A DNA stretch of 64,000 bases, from contig NC_085124.1 in NCBI RefSeq assembly GCF_030269925.1, forward strand, positions 8,742,001 through 8,806,000. Reading direction: 5' to 3'. A program made the translations under genes and the position numbers. Positions 1 through 11,154 of this stretch are shown here, piece after piece; position 1 is the first letter of the stretch; each line of letters opens with the position of its first letter. The notes under the pieces are model-generated. The model had not been told where the DNA came from. It was given only the letters and a program-made list of their open reading frames with translations, and did no database searches. This DNA comes from Bombyx mori. Lineage: Eukaryota > Arthropoda > Insecta > Lepidoptera > Bombycidae.

Positions 1-143
1 AGCACATAGACAAGGTAATGCGAAAGCTGCCATCCAATTGGAGACATGAAATTGGACAAATAATTGCATTAAAAGAACGAGCGGATAGTGAGCGAATTAT
101 TATAGCCTGTTGATTCAATGTGAATGAACTACTGATCTTGACG

Positions 144-585
144 TTTTTTTTTTATTGCTTAGATGAGTGGACGAGCTCACAGCCCACCTGGTGTTAAGTG
201 GTTACTGGAGCCCATAGACATCTACAACGTAAATGCGCCACCCACCTTGAGATATAAATTTTAAGGTCTCAATTATAGTTACAACGGCTGCCCCACCCTT
301 CAAACCGAAACGCATTACTGCTTCACGGCTGAAATAGGCAGGGTGGTGGTACCTACCCGTGCGGACTCACAAGAGGTCCTACCACCAGTAATTACGCAAA
401 TTATAATTTTGCGGGTTTCATTTTTATTACACGATGTTATTCCTTCACCGTGGAAATCAATCGTGAACATTTGTTGAGTACGTATTTCATTAGAAAAATT
501 GGTACCCGCCAGCGAGATTCGAACACCGGTGCATCGCTCAACACGAATGCACCGGACGTCTTATCCGTTAGACCACGACGACTTC
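144..585 (-). mobile_element. Bm1-type tRNA-derived SINE, full length
   Basis: The poly(A) tail appears as a T run at the left, and the tRNA-like head lies at the right. On the minus strand the head has an A-box-like TGGTCTAACGG and a B-box-like GTGTTCGAATC, the two internal RNA polymerase III promoter blocks. The body and tail match the other SINE copies in the window almost base for base. It has no coding capacity and would depend on LINE proteins. The family name is from memory; the repeat itself is plain in the sequence. Confidence 0.9.
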
Positions 586-1057
586 AATGTCACGTTAAGT
601 GCTAGAATAAATGAACCACAACTTAATTAACGTTTCAGCGAACAATGTAATCAACAAACAAACAACAAAGTATGAGGCAAAGTGAAGAATGTGATCCCGT
701 AATAATTATTGTTAATTAAATGAAAAGTTTCATTATTATTTTTAATTGTCTGTGAAGGTAGACTACCTTACGGCTTTTCGAATGGTGAGTGGTCATCGGC
801 ATTTTTGGACATGAGTAAGTAATACCAAGTAGCGGTCTACTGCTGAGGGATATTTCGAATCATTTCTTAATTTCAAGTAAAATTAATGTACTGTATAACC
901 TAAAATATAATCATAACATAGTTGATGTATAAATCCTCACCAGGAATTTTTTTACGTATTATTTTAATGTAATGTATATGTCGGCGCAACGTCACTATTG
1001 ATTTAACTAAAAATAGTTAAAGTTAACTGTTTCCTTAATTTTACGCATGAAACCAAC
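586..1057. other. Non-coding spacer, AT-rich
   Basis: No coding signal, RNA gene or repeat shared with the rest of the window was seen here. Confidence 0.5.
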
Positions 1058-1440
1058 TTTTTCTTATTGCACTTGTAGGCAGACGAGCATACGACTCACC
1101 TGATGGCGAGTGGTTACCGTCGTCCATGGACTTCAGCAATGCCAGGGGCAGAGCCAAGCACCTGCCTACCGCTTAATACATTCGACAAGCTTCGTTTGAA
1201 GAAGAACATGTCATAGCGCCCGGGAAACCGTGGAGAGGAGCTCATTCCAAAGGCGGATGGTACGTGGCAAAAAATATATCTGGAAACGCACTGTAGTTGA
1301 ACGCAGTGGCTCCAGGTAGTATGGATGAACTCTACTCCCATGGCGGGCGGTGCGATGGTAAAACGAGATGATGTTATCATCTCCTTCCTCAAGCTCCAGA
1401 TCAAGATCGACGTCCGCAAGCTCTTCTATCTGGCTCTCTT
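1058..1440 (-). mobile_element. 5'-truncated LINE 3' end, decayed (Jockey/CR1-like ORF2 C-terminus)
   Basis: On the minus strand the translation ends in GRQVLGSAPGIAEVHGRR, preceded by RYDMFFFKR. This is the kind of C-terminal tail seen after the reverse transcriptase in lepidopteran Jockey/CR1-like LINEs. It is followed by a short 3'UTR and a T-rich (poly(A)) end near 1058. Related pieces occur at 9170-9304 and 40790-40925 (3' tail) and at 19600-19900 (upstream coding part). The frame is broken in places, so the copy is dead. The clade is inferred. Confidence 0.6.
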
Positions 1441-1454
1441 GGTTTAGCTGTTGG

Positions 1455-1620
1455 AGCAGTACGGTACGTGAGAATGTAGACCATCACGACAATTTGTATC
1501 TCGAACCCATCCGTAAGTCAATAGAAACAGTTACTTCATAACAGCAATGCGACATGATAACGCCCTTATCTTGGCCGCCGCTAACAAGAACTGCGAACTA
1601 CTAACTATTATATTAAAACG
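1455..1620 (+). mobile_element. Decayed fragment of Jockey-clade ORF2 C-terminus
   Basis: The plus-strand translation reads VRNVDHHDNLYLEPIRK and then, after a stop and frame change, AMRHDN. This matches the C-terminal part of ORF2 in the intact Jockey-clade elements at 33200-38362 and 42695-47847, which have RNVDLHDDLDLESIRKY and AMRHDNRLIVAAAD. It is an old, broken copy with no visible boundaries. Confidence 0.6.
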
Positions 1621-2230
1621 ATCCGTATTAATACCGAGAAGTCGTTCAAGTTTGGCAGCAACAAATCTTGGAAGACAATGCTTTGGCCAGTCCAAAATTT
1701 TACAGAAGAAGGCGGCGGACTGTGAGACAAAGGACTTTTCTTTTCCGCACTGATTATCTGTCGTTGAGCTGGGAGAAGAAAAGGGCTGACGCCTTCTCAA
1801 GGGGAATCTATGAGAGGTGGTCGCTCTTAGTGATCTGGTTTTGGACTATCAGGGATTACCGAGGCCTCCGCAAAGGCAATCTAAGGTGCCGCAGAGATTA
1901 TACTTAAGAGCGATCGGTTGGCTGTGCATGGCTTTTCAACTAGGCAGATCCGTTCTGGTTCAGCAAGGTGTCTCTCAACACCAGCGATACCGTTTGGGCT
2001 GCTTCACAAGCCGCCAAATGTAATTGTCGATGTAGACCCGTTTTCGGAGGTTTTTTCGTCGAACAGACATCGCTGGAGTGGTCGCGTGTCTGATTGAAGT
2101 AGAGTTGGCCCTCCTACTTCTACTGGGTTTTCTTAGTTATTACGCTCTAAGACTTACGGATTACAAGCTCTTTGTTATTAATGGAAACGAAATAAAACCA
2201 ATTATTCAATCCAATCCAATCCAATCATTC
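1621..2230. other. Unclassified region ending in a CCAAT-type microsatellite
   Basis: Moderate GC, and several short open frames without recognisable domains. It ends near 2205-2226 in a repeated CAATC unit, which is how several LINE 3' ends finish. It may be the rest of a decayed LINE, but no motif supports that. Confidence 0.3.
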
Positions 2231-3831
2231 TAAACTCCAGTATCGTTAATTAAAACGCACTTCTGTAGAATATATTGTAACGAAATTCTATTTACAAAAA
2301 AAATCATCTTCAAATGATGGCCGTCGCAAGTGGCACTTGAAACAAACTGTGTTATCAAATCAGTGCACCCGAGTTAAAGAGCCGGTGAAATGGAAGGGGG
2401 CACTTATTGCCTTCCCCCACCCCTGAAGCCTTCATGACCCCACAGAGCCTGAGGGCTTTACGATCTACGGATCGTATGTGACGCCGAAAACGCGTCAAAT
2501 AACTATTTACTACCTTGTTTTGTGAATGGAGGTTTGTTCAGGACAGTCAAGTAATATCAATTAAGATATATGAGCAAAATGGATATTCGAATTATTTAGA
2601 TACTAAATATTTTGTAAATTGTTATCGTAATAAACATTTTTAAATCTTAATAATTCTTAGTATACATAATAATGAGGTTACAGAACTATAAAACTATGTT
2701 CGTTTGACCCAAACTTTTTATATCAGTGAGTTCGTTAATTATGTATGTAAATAGTATTTTTTCTATAAAAACTACTTTTTTCAGTGTTTTGTTACACAAA
2801 CTTTTGTATAATAATTGAGAACGAATGTAATTCTAAGAATTAAAGTAAGGCTTATAGCTAACTGGTAGTAGCTTGTGACATAACAAATTAAAGAAAGTTA
2901 AAAGATAACTCTATTACGAAGACGGGGAACGAAAAGCTATTAAAATTGAAAACATTTAATAGTGTAACTTTCTTTTCTTAAGCAATAATAGTCTGTAAAC
3001 TTCTAAGCTCTTTACGAGAAGAACCCCGTTCTGTAGTAAAAAAAGTAATTTAAGTTGTTTTACAGCGAACAATCAACACTTTCAAGACTGTCATGAGTTC
3101 TTACACTTCGACAGAAACACTCGGTTATTGTTTGTTAGTATTTTGAAGGGTTGTTTCTGTCATTTTGTTCGCCATTTCTTGAGTAAATCCCCCAATATAT
3201 TTGTAAAAAGCTTTTAGGTTTGGTTAAAGTTTGATTTTCTTTTTTCTTTGGTCCTTTTAAGAAGATCTTTTATTGATTTTCTGGAAACTTCGCTTTTGTT
3301 AATATACCTTTATTAACATGTCTAATTACAGTAAGGTGATTTATTCGTTTGAAATAATATATTGATTTGGGTTTTCGCGAGTTCTAGATATAAAGAAATA
3401 AAACTATTTTAATTATATCCGTTGCTCCGAATACACGAAAAGTTTTCATGGTGTGTGATCAATTGAAATCTTAGCAATTTGTTCAAAAATATCACTTTAG
3501 CGCCTATTATATGAGAAGAAAAAAAAAAACCAATCAGTAAACAAACAAAATCCACCGTACATTTTTAAGATAAACGATTCGTATTTCGAGTAAGGACATG
3601 AAAAAAAATATCGTAGGACTGAAGATCGTGTTAACACTGGAGTGTTTGAGCCCATTGTTATTGAAATTGAAAATTAGAATTCAATTTATTTTGTATGAGC
3701 GAGGATGATCGATCCATCGTCTGTCATTAGGATACGGTACTTCGAGTACTGGCAAATCGTGTTTGATATGTTTGTGTAGTCGTCTAAATGGAAATAGATG
3801 ATGTAAACGGTACATCTGTCTCAAGATTTTA
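2231..3831. other. AT-rich non-coding stretch
   Basis: No gene, RNA or repeat shared with the rest of the window was recognised. Open frames are short and AT-driven. Confidence 0.5.
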
Positions 3832-4249
3832 TCTATATATTAATACGTGAAGCAAAAACTTTGTATCCCTTTTTACGAAAATTGCGCGGACGGAGCAGTA
3901 TGAAATTTTCCACACTTATACAGAATATAGAGAAGAAGTGCACAATGCAATTTTTTTTTTTAATTATGCATAAAAGATACATTAAATCAATAAAGAAAAC
4001 ATTACACACACTACATACCATGTATTTGACGCACACACGCATGCATACTATTTATTGTCAAACTTTTGTTCTTGACGTCTGTTGTCAAATTGAGAATAGA
4101 TTAAATATTGTTTGTCTTTGTTAATATTTTTTATAGTGTAGTCTTGGCGAAATTTGTGATTATAGAAGTATAAAATACAATCATAATAGTGTACAAACTT
4201 ACAATTCCAATTAATTATAGTCGAATTTCGACTACTGCGGGACCTCTAG
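3832..4249 (+). mobile_element. Non-autonomous Helitron-like element (Lep1-type)
   Basis: It starts TCTATATATTAATACG and ends CTAG, between a host A (3831) and T (4250), as expected for Helitron insertion between A and T with no target duplication. A short palindrome (GTCGAATTTCGAC) lies just before the 3' end, as the terminal hairpin of Helitrons does. A close inverted copy lies at 14364-14725. There is no coding capacity. The name Lep1 is from memory of lepidopteran repeats. Confidence 0.75.
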
Positions 4250-4879
4250 TATATTGAAATGACTGATATTTAATATTTATGATAGCGTCAAAGTGATGTA
4301 TTCGTAAATTCATAGAATTTTTTCCGAAGTTAGTCCAAAATTTATTTGATATATTTTTCCTTTCCAAAAATTATATAATAGTACCAGAATAATGTATCTT
4401 TATTAGCATAAAAGTTTTTTTTTAAAAGACTTTAAAGGTCAAGAGAAACATGTTTCAAATGAAAGCGGTTGTGATGAGATTATGTTTGTTCAAATTTTCA
4501 CTTTAATGGATTTACATCATATTGAATTTTTTATTGGAGTTGCTTAAAAGCTGTTAAAAAGGTAAAATAACGAAACTTATAATGTAAAATTTAAATTTTA
4601 TTTTATCCAAACTAGATGTAAACTTATGTAGTGCGAAAAAGAGTTAATTGCCGATCATTAAACGCATTGGAGCGGCGATTGAATGACTGAGAAATAACGC
4701 GCCTGAAGCACTCGTTCGTAGCCGAAGTGAATTGAAACAGGGATGTTGGATGTTATTTTTAAATAAAAAAAGGAATCAAATATGCCTACAGATGGGATGA
4801 TAAGGGTTAGTTTTGCATCAACATTTTTTGTTGTGTTAGCAGCGACTATGCGTTTTAGTCATGCGGAATGTTTCGACTT
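4250..4879. other. AT-rich non-coding stretch
   Basis: Nothing recognised in this interval. Confidence 0.5.
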
Positions 4880-5045
4880 ATTCAAATTCAAATTCAAAAT
4901 CATTTATTTCAACTTAGATGTCAGTATGACACACTTGTTGAATGTCAAAATATAAATAACAATGTTAACTCTACCACCGGTTCCAAAAAAAGCCAGTCCT
5001 GAGAAGAACCGGCGAAACAAACTCAACGGGCTTTTTTTTTTCTCA
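4880..5045 (-). mobile_element. LINE 3'-end remnant with the shared 3'UTR hairpin motif
   Basis: A T-rich start with repeated TTCAAA blocks precedes a segment at 4999-5031. On the minus strand that segment resembles the 3'UTR hairpin of the Jockey-clade elements: a TTGAG arm, a loop with GCCGG, and a CTCAG arm. I take it as a decayed 3' end of a third LINE family. Boundaries are approximate. Confidence 0.4.
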
Positions 5046-6602
5046 AATATTTTCTTTTTTTTAAATAAATAAAAATATTTACAATAAAGGAAAAAACAAG
5101 CAAAAAAATACAATTAAAAAAAAAACCAACCAATCAATTACATGGTTATTTTTCAACAAAAGTAACTGTTGTATTATCAAGCATTTTTCCTATTAAGCTA
5201 AGCAGCGATGTTTTAGATCTGTTGTCTCAGTTATGGATGTTTCACAGGAAGACATATCAAGTATGTAGCTACGCCCCAACATCACCTGTCCATCTGTCGA
5301 ATCTGAATCGGAGCAACCCTACAAGAAATTGTAAGGCGAAATTTTCCATTGTTCTTCACAGCCGTATGTATGCTGAGGCGTTTTGAATATTTCATGCTCG
5401 ATAATTTATTGCATGATTTAGTGTGCGAGGGCCTGTATGATTGCGCTCCTTGAGAGTTCCGTGAGCCTCCTGATTCCCAGTTTTATGTTTAACGGATCCC
5501 TTTTCACAGAATCTACATACAGAAATAGTGCCCTTTACTTTGATATAGTACGCTTCCGTTTTCGTTTTGGTTCAATGTTTGTTTTATAAATATTTTTTGT
5601 TTGTTTTTCTGAAAGCTATTTAAATTTCGTGCATAAGTTTTTCGGTGTTTCTTATTATGGCTCTATTAACTAACACGCGTATTTATTTTTTCAAAATAAT
5701 ATTTACCGTATTCGAAATCGAGTCGAAACAAATTTCGGTATCGTAATGTTTAGTCCGTTTTGATATAAAGCCTTTTTTATTATAATGTTGTATATAACGT
5801 CTCGGGAACTTTTTAAAATCAAAGGGAATAAAAAAATGGAAAGACTGCTTGGAACATTTTACAGTGCCTTTGTACATAATTTTCCTATTACTCTGTATTA
5901 TGTCCTCTTTTCTGTGTCTACATAAATAAATAAATAAACATTTTAACCAATTTTTAAATATAGTACAAAAAAGCTGTTTGCTTTTTAATAACTAGAATTT
6001 ACAAACTAGAAGACTATTCATTTTGTTCTTAAGTTCGAAATCATGATGCAAGTCTTTACTGAATTGTATAATGGCTATCTTATACTTAAAATCGGAAGAC
6101 ATAACTGCTTCCTCTCGGAATTAGCGATTAGACTTATTCATGTACACTTACTATAACCTATACTAAAATACGTATAAAGTTCGTATATTTGGATGTTTAT
6201 TTCTCAATTACGTAAAAAAATATGAATACGGTTAGGATACACGGTATCATTGTAAATGACATAGTCCGGGCCATAATAAGTGCGACAATCTGTTCCTTAG
6301 TTCGTCATTACACATACCAAAGGATATATACAAGGCGAATGGTAGCTTATAGACTAGAGATTGACAAGAAACTGTTTATCTAGAAAAATGGAACGTGTCT
6401 TATTTTTTGTGAATTACACATTTCATATTGGTAGAGCTAAAGACACGACTATCATGTAAATGTCATTGAGTATAAAAAAAATCTTAGGATATTTTGACTC
6501 TACAAAAGTAACATGATTTATTTACACTGCACTGCTCTACAATAAAGTTTTAAGACACTAAAAATGTGTTTGTATATGTACATACATATGTATAGAAATG
6601 AG
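5046..6602. other. AT-rich non-coding stretch
   Basis: There are AATA-type microsatellite bases near 5920-5940. No gene or shared repeat was recognised. Confidence 0.5.
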
Positions 6603-6852
6603 TTTTTTTGTTGTTGCTTAGATGTGTGGACGAGCTTACAGCCCACCTGGTGTTAAGTGGTTACTGGAGCCCATAGACATCTACGACGTAAATGCGCCAC
6701 CCACCTTGAGATATAAGTTCCAAGGTCTCACTCAAGTATAGTTACAACGGCTGCCCCACCCTTCAAGCCGAAACGCATTACTGCTTCACGGCAGAAATAG
6801 GCAGGGTGGTGGTACCTACCCGCGCGGACTCACAAGAGGTCCTACCACCAGT
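6603..6852 (-). mobile_element. Bm1-type SINE, 5'-truncated
   Basis: The tail and body of the family are present in minus orientation. The copy stops at the CTACCACCAGT point, so the tRNA-like head is missing. Many copies here break at this same point. Confidence 0.88.
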
Positions 6853-8107
6853 ATAGTTTGTGTTTTCAATTTGAATTATACAAAAATTAAGGAACATAAA
6901 AACCGTTTAGGTACTGACCTAAACTGCGGCCCGCACATAATATTCATACGCCTCAAACTGTGGTATTTTCCTATCATAAAATAATTATGGGCTGAATTTG
7001 GTCGCTATGTTAGCGAGGGTGGCAGATAATTGAACTATACACTTCAGTTCTTTATCTAAGTTCCGATAGCACCATTTGTGAAGAATACCTCTTTAATGGC
7101 TACCCTTACTGAAATGGGCTAACGAATAAAGTCAATCTTCTTAACTTAAATCCTTAGCGCGGTCATAACTCAAGTTTATAGAGTTTCGGGACTTTTGGGC
7201 GATAGATTTTAGAGGGTGTTTAAGTTTATTGCCGCTTTGAACGAATTTAGATCAGGAATGATGAGAATTCCGTTCTGTACAGTTTTTCGTTTTACAAATA
7301 AATGACTTCTTGTCCTTTCACTGAGATTTCAGGGTATTTTAGAACTATTTCTGAAGCCATAATAGGAAATAAACTATAAGTTTATAAGTAAGCCGAAAAG
7401 GTTATTCGTTTAATCTATACTGATATTTATGTGAAAGCCATTAATAGTCTAAACCAACAATAATATTAATCGAATAACTCCTATTAGAAGAAAATATAAA
7501 ATACTACGGAAACTATCTAAATAAAAGAAGACAATTAGACATAACGTCAACATTCGCGCTGTTATTACAATATTGTTTGGTGTTTAAGTGATTCGGGTCA
7601 AGGTGTCGTCGTGTTAAGCATATGCTTTCTTTCCATTAGGGGTGACATGTGAAATTCATAATAAACAAATTGATGGTGTAATGTTGTAGACGGTGTAAAC
7701 ATTGTCATTGAAACCTCCGTTGAATGCTATAATTTTGTTTTTATTAAAGTTTACATGAGCAGAAAAATAATTTAGGGATAAAAAAAAACAGATAAATTAT
7801 TCAACTTTCAATATAGAAAACGTTTCAACAACAACTTAATTGAATTTTATTGGATTTTTTTGCCAGCTGAAAAAGATTTCTATGTAATCAGTGTGATGTC
7901 TCTTGCTTGTGCGGGCTAGATCATCTTGAAAGCATAGAGGAAGACAGTGCGGTGAAGACAGTACATTTGCTGGGTTTGTGCAGTAAACAACCTGTCGGGC
8001 GGCCACGCTGCCGTAGGCTCGATGAAGTTAGAAAATGTTCTCGTTAGACTCGTCGGATAGAACGAAATTTTCAACGTGCAAACAAGCTTATAGACACATA
8101 TATACAA
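6853..8107. other. Non-coding stretch
   Basis: Mostly AT-rich. The piece at 7915-8107 is GC-richer and lies directly upstream of a LINE 3' end, so it may be decayed LINE sequence, but no domain could be read. Confidence 0.4.
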
Positions 8108-8300
8108 CCCCTTCAGTTTTCGCCGGATCTTCTCAGTGGGTCGCGATTCCGGTCTTATGGTAGATTAAGCGAAACACTGCTCTTGCTAGGGGTAGTCTTA
8201 GCAATTTTCTCAGATTAAGCTCACCTACCAGTCTGCACGTAGTTGTAATAGCCCCTTAGGCTGCCATCGATTTGGTAGGGAAAAAATTTAGAAAAGATAT
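8108..8300 (+). mobile_element. Decayed 3' end of a Jockey-related LINE family
   Basis: It carries the block CGCCGGATCTTCTCAG and the following GTGGGTCGCG shared with the LINE 3'UTRs at 17800-18200, 41290-41648 and the intact elements. The left hairpin arm is eroded (CTTCAG instead of ACTGAG). The closest relatives are the 17.8-kb and 41.3-kb copies. Confidence 0.6.
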
Positions 8301-9169
8301 CGTATCCCTGCGGTTCAAGAGTGGCATATACTAGGCATGGGTAGCGACGAATGGAAGTTTCTCGTGTTTGAGGTGAAGGTCCTTTTCGGATAGCTGAGCT
8401 GCTATTGAAGATGGTTTGCTGGTCAGATGCGATTGGATTGTAGTGTGTGAGTCAGTAGTCAGTAGTAGTAATAAAAGTCGTCGTACAGACAATACGTGTT
8501 TCAATCAACAACATCTACTCCCCACACCTCAGGATAGTGTATCCGTACCGTAGTCCTCATTCTTTTTAAGTTCATTTGAAGTTCATCATGTTATTCTTAC
8601 GCGAATCAATATTACAATTAAGTTCATCGATACTATATAGAAGAAAAAAAAACATAGCACTTCCGTTTTCCTTTAATGTTGTTACAAGCAAATATAATAT
8701 CACAATAAGAGAAAATATAAAATTTTACTTCATTGCGTAACATAAAATTTTAGTTTAAGTGAGGTTTTATAAAGTTTGTCCCCTCATTTCCTTCCAAGTC
8801 GGCTCGCCATTAGCAATACAAACAGCACATGAATTTCGGTGACACCTGCGCCTTACATGCGTACCCTTCCCATCTATTTGATGTTACGTATCTCGTTACT
8901 GACATAATGTACGTATTCTATTATACAGTTCATTGACGCAATACCTATTGTTTTGTGAGTGGCTTTGTAATATGGCTCAGTAATGTCGTTTACATTAATG
9001 AAGTTTTTGATTAGAATAGATATTTTCATTTGGAACACTTACTTAGATGCAACTCTTATAATATCCGATTGAGTTAATTATCATCTTGGATTCTTTCAAT
9101 TTCGTGTTTTTCGTTGAGCTTATTTAAGATTCAGTTTGGGAGTTAAAATAAATTGGATATTATCGTAAT
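8301..9169. other. Non-coding stretch
   Basis: No gene or shared repeat was recognised. Part of 8330-8520 is more complex, but it has no open frame of note. Confidence 0.45.
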
Positions 9170-9304
9170 TGCGGTAGGCAGCGGCTTGGCTCTGCCCCTG
9201 GCATTGCTGAAGTCCATGGGCGACGGTAACCACTCACCATCAGGTGGGCCGTATGCTCGTCTGCCTACAAGGGCAATAAAAAATAAATAAAAAATAATAA
9301 TAAT
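9170..9304 (+). mobile_element. 3' tail of a LINE family (5'-truncated)
   Basis: The sequence runs from GGTAGGCAGCGG to an A-rich tail after GGGCAATAAAA. The same tail occurs in minus orientation at 1058-1175 and 40790-40925. Its last ~50 bases resemble the tail of the Bm1 SINE (GGTAACCACT, then CAGGTGGGC, then GCTCGTC). Confidence 0.65.
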
Positions 9305-10067
9305 AGACACAACTACAATGTTTTAATTTGTTAAGTAGTTAGTAGTAGTAGTAAGTTATGTAAACTGTAGTCTGGTATCATTTTGCGTAGATTATGAAAA
9401 TTTTATGTTTCAAGGGAATACCTACTGAACGTTCCAATTTGGAAAGCATTGTCATTTAGATCGCAAATTAATTATTCATCGCGTCATTTCCAGGAGACGT
9501 TTATAATATTCTACGACAGCTCACGAATTATTACACACAATTCATTTATAATTTAATTTTTCTATTTAAATGTACATTTTCATATTTCAGTTTTTTATAC
9601 GAAGAATCGGAATTTCTAATTGACTACTTAGTATTAAAATCGCAAACAAAATGAATATGAAAATTATGGTAATCTTTATTTTTTATTAGCTTTCACACGC
9701 GGCGCCCACGTTAATGTTGAAAAAATAATCTCTCCGGAATAGTAATTCTTTCTAGATGACGTATATATTTTTTTTATATCGCTGACAACTTATGTGCAAT
9801 TTTCGGGATTTAGATTGAGTAGGTTAAACAAATTTACTTTCGCGTTTATAATTTTAGTATGAGTGGTGGGCACACAACTCACCCAGTGTTAGACAACTTC
9901 GGGTTTTTTCGGACCCTTTTGTTCGTAGTCGTCCAATTGCCACTGAAAATTTTAAGAAGTATAAATGCCAGTGGTTTTCATGCTGCTTTTGCAAAATTTT
10001 CACTTTTTACTAAAACTTATTTCTTATTTATTTAGAGTTTACCTGCATCCGTAGATAATTATCAAGA
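9305..10067. other. AT-rich non-coding stretch
   Basis: Nothing recognised in this interval. Confidence 0.5.
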
Positions 10068-10329
10068 TTTTTTATTATTTTTTATTTTTATTGCTTAGAT
10101 AGATGGGTGGACGAGCTCACAGCCCACCCGGTGTTAGTGGTTACTGGAGCCCATGGACAATCTACAACGTAAATGCGCCACCCACCTTGAGATATAAGTT
10201 CTAAGATCTCAGTATAGTTACAACGGCTGCCCTACCCTTCAGACCGAAACGCATTACTGCTTCACGGCAGAAACAGGCAGGGCGGTGGTACCTACCCGCG
10301 CGGACTCACAAGAGGTCCTACCACCAGTA
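10068..10329 (-). mobile_element. Bm1-type SINE, 5'-truncated
   Basis: Minus-strand copy with a T-rich left end. It breaks at the usual CTACCACCAGT point, and the tRNA head is absent. Confidence 0.88.
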
Positions 10330-10411
10330 AAAATTTAATTGTCCACTAAGGTCGCTATTGTATATATGTATAAAGGGATATAATCGCACCTCTAAGATAC
10401 GTCTTCTATCT

Positions 10412-10425
10412 AAGGTGAGCACTGA
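10412..10425. repeat. Target-site duplication, left copy, of the R1-clade insertion
   Basis: AAGGTGAGCACTGA is repeated at 11141-11154, after the poly(A) tract. The 14-bp direct repeat bounds the LINE fragment between them. Confidence 0.85.
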
Positions 10426-11140
10426 ACCATTGTGGACACGACCTGGACACGGCGGAGCATACGCTCGCTGTCTGCCCCGCTTGGGAGGTGCAGCGCCGTG
10501 TCCTGGTCGCAAAGATAGGACCTGACTTGTCGCTGCCTGGCGTCGTGGCGTCGATGCTTGGCAGCGATGAGTCATGGAAGGCTATGCTCGACTTCTGCGA
10601 GTGCACCATCTCGCAGAAGGAGGCGGCGGGGCGAGTGAGGGAAAGCTCTCCTCACTACGCAGAAACCCGCCGCCGCCGAGCAGGGGGTCGGGACCGGGGT
10701 CGTATCCGTGACCTGGCCCCCTAAGAGCTAGGGGTCCCACCCGTTTTGTGCGGGGAGGGACCCAGACGAGGGGTGGCGTGCTCTGCACGCTCACCCGCAA
10801 TGGGTGATGGTAGACCGCGTTCCCCCGACCGCTCTGGGGGAAGGTGTAACGCGGCGCCATCAAAGCGGGCTCTCGGCCCGCTGAACGAGGGAACCGGTGG
10901 TCGTTTCGCTGGCGGCCACCGGTCCGGCGTCCGTGGGACGGTGGGATGGATGTAATGTGCTCTGCGTCAACCCTGTCCCGCCGTTTCAATAGCCCCGACT
11001 GGGCTCCGGCCCGGTCCGAGGTAGGGCGCCGGTTGTGAGCGGCAGGAGTTTTTAGTGAGGTTCAACTCCCACATACCCCACCTGCCGCGCGGGTGGGGAT
11101 CCGGCGATTTTCTCCTGTGGAAAAAAAAAAAAAAAAAAAA
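10426..11140 (+). mobile_element. 5'-truncated R1-clade non-LTR retrotransposon
   Basis: Bases 10427-10724 encode the last ~99 residues of an R1-clade ORF2. They start inside the C-terminal CCHC zinc finger (HHCGHDLDTAEHTLAVC) and run through SWKAMLDFCECTISQKEAA to a stop at 10722-10724. The 1060-residue ORF2 at 55244-58426 has the same segment. A ~400-base GC-rich 3'UTR and an A tract follow (A run 11121-11142, partly shared with the target duplication). Perfect 14-bp flanking repeats show insertion by target-primed reverse transcription followed by 5' truncation. The fragment is not functional. Confidence 0.88.
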
Positions 11141-11154
11141 AAGGTGAGCACTGA

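Noticed and set aside
3..113. Open frame of 36 codons from the window edge to a stop at 111-113 (includes KLPSNWRHEIGQ)
   Set aside because: It looks somewhat protein-like and might be the end of a host exon, but it is short, cut by the window edge, and matches nothing I recognise.
3833..4124. Overlapping open frames on both strands
   Set aside because: Both fall inside the Helitron-like element and are AT-driven.
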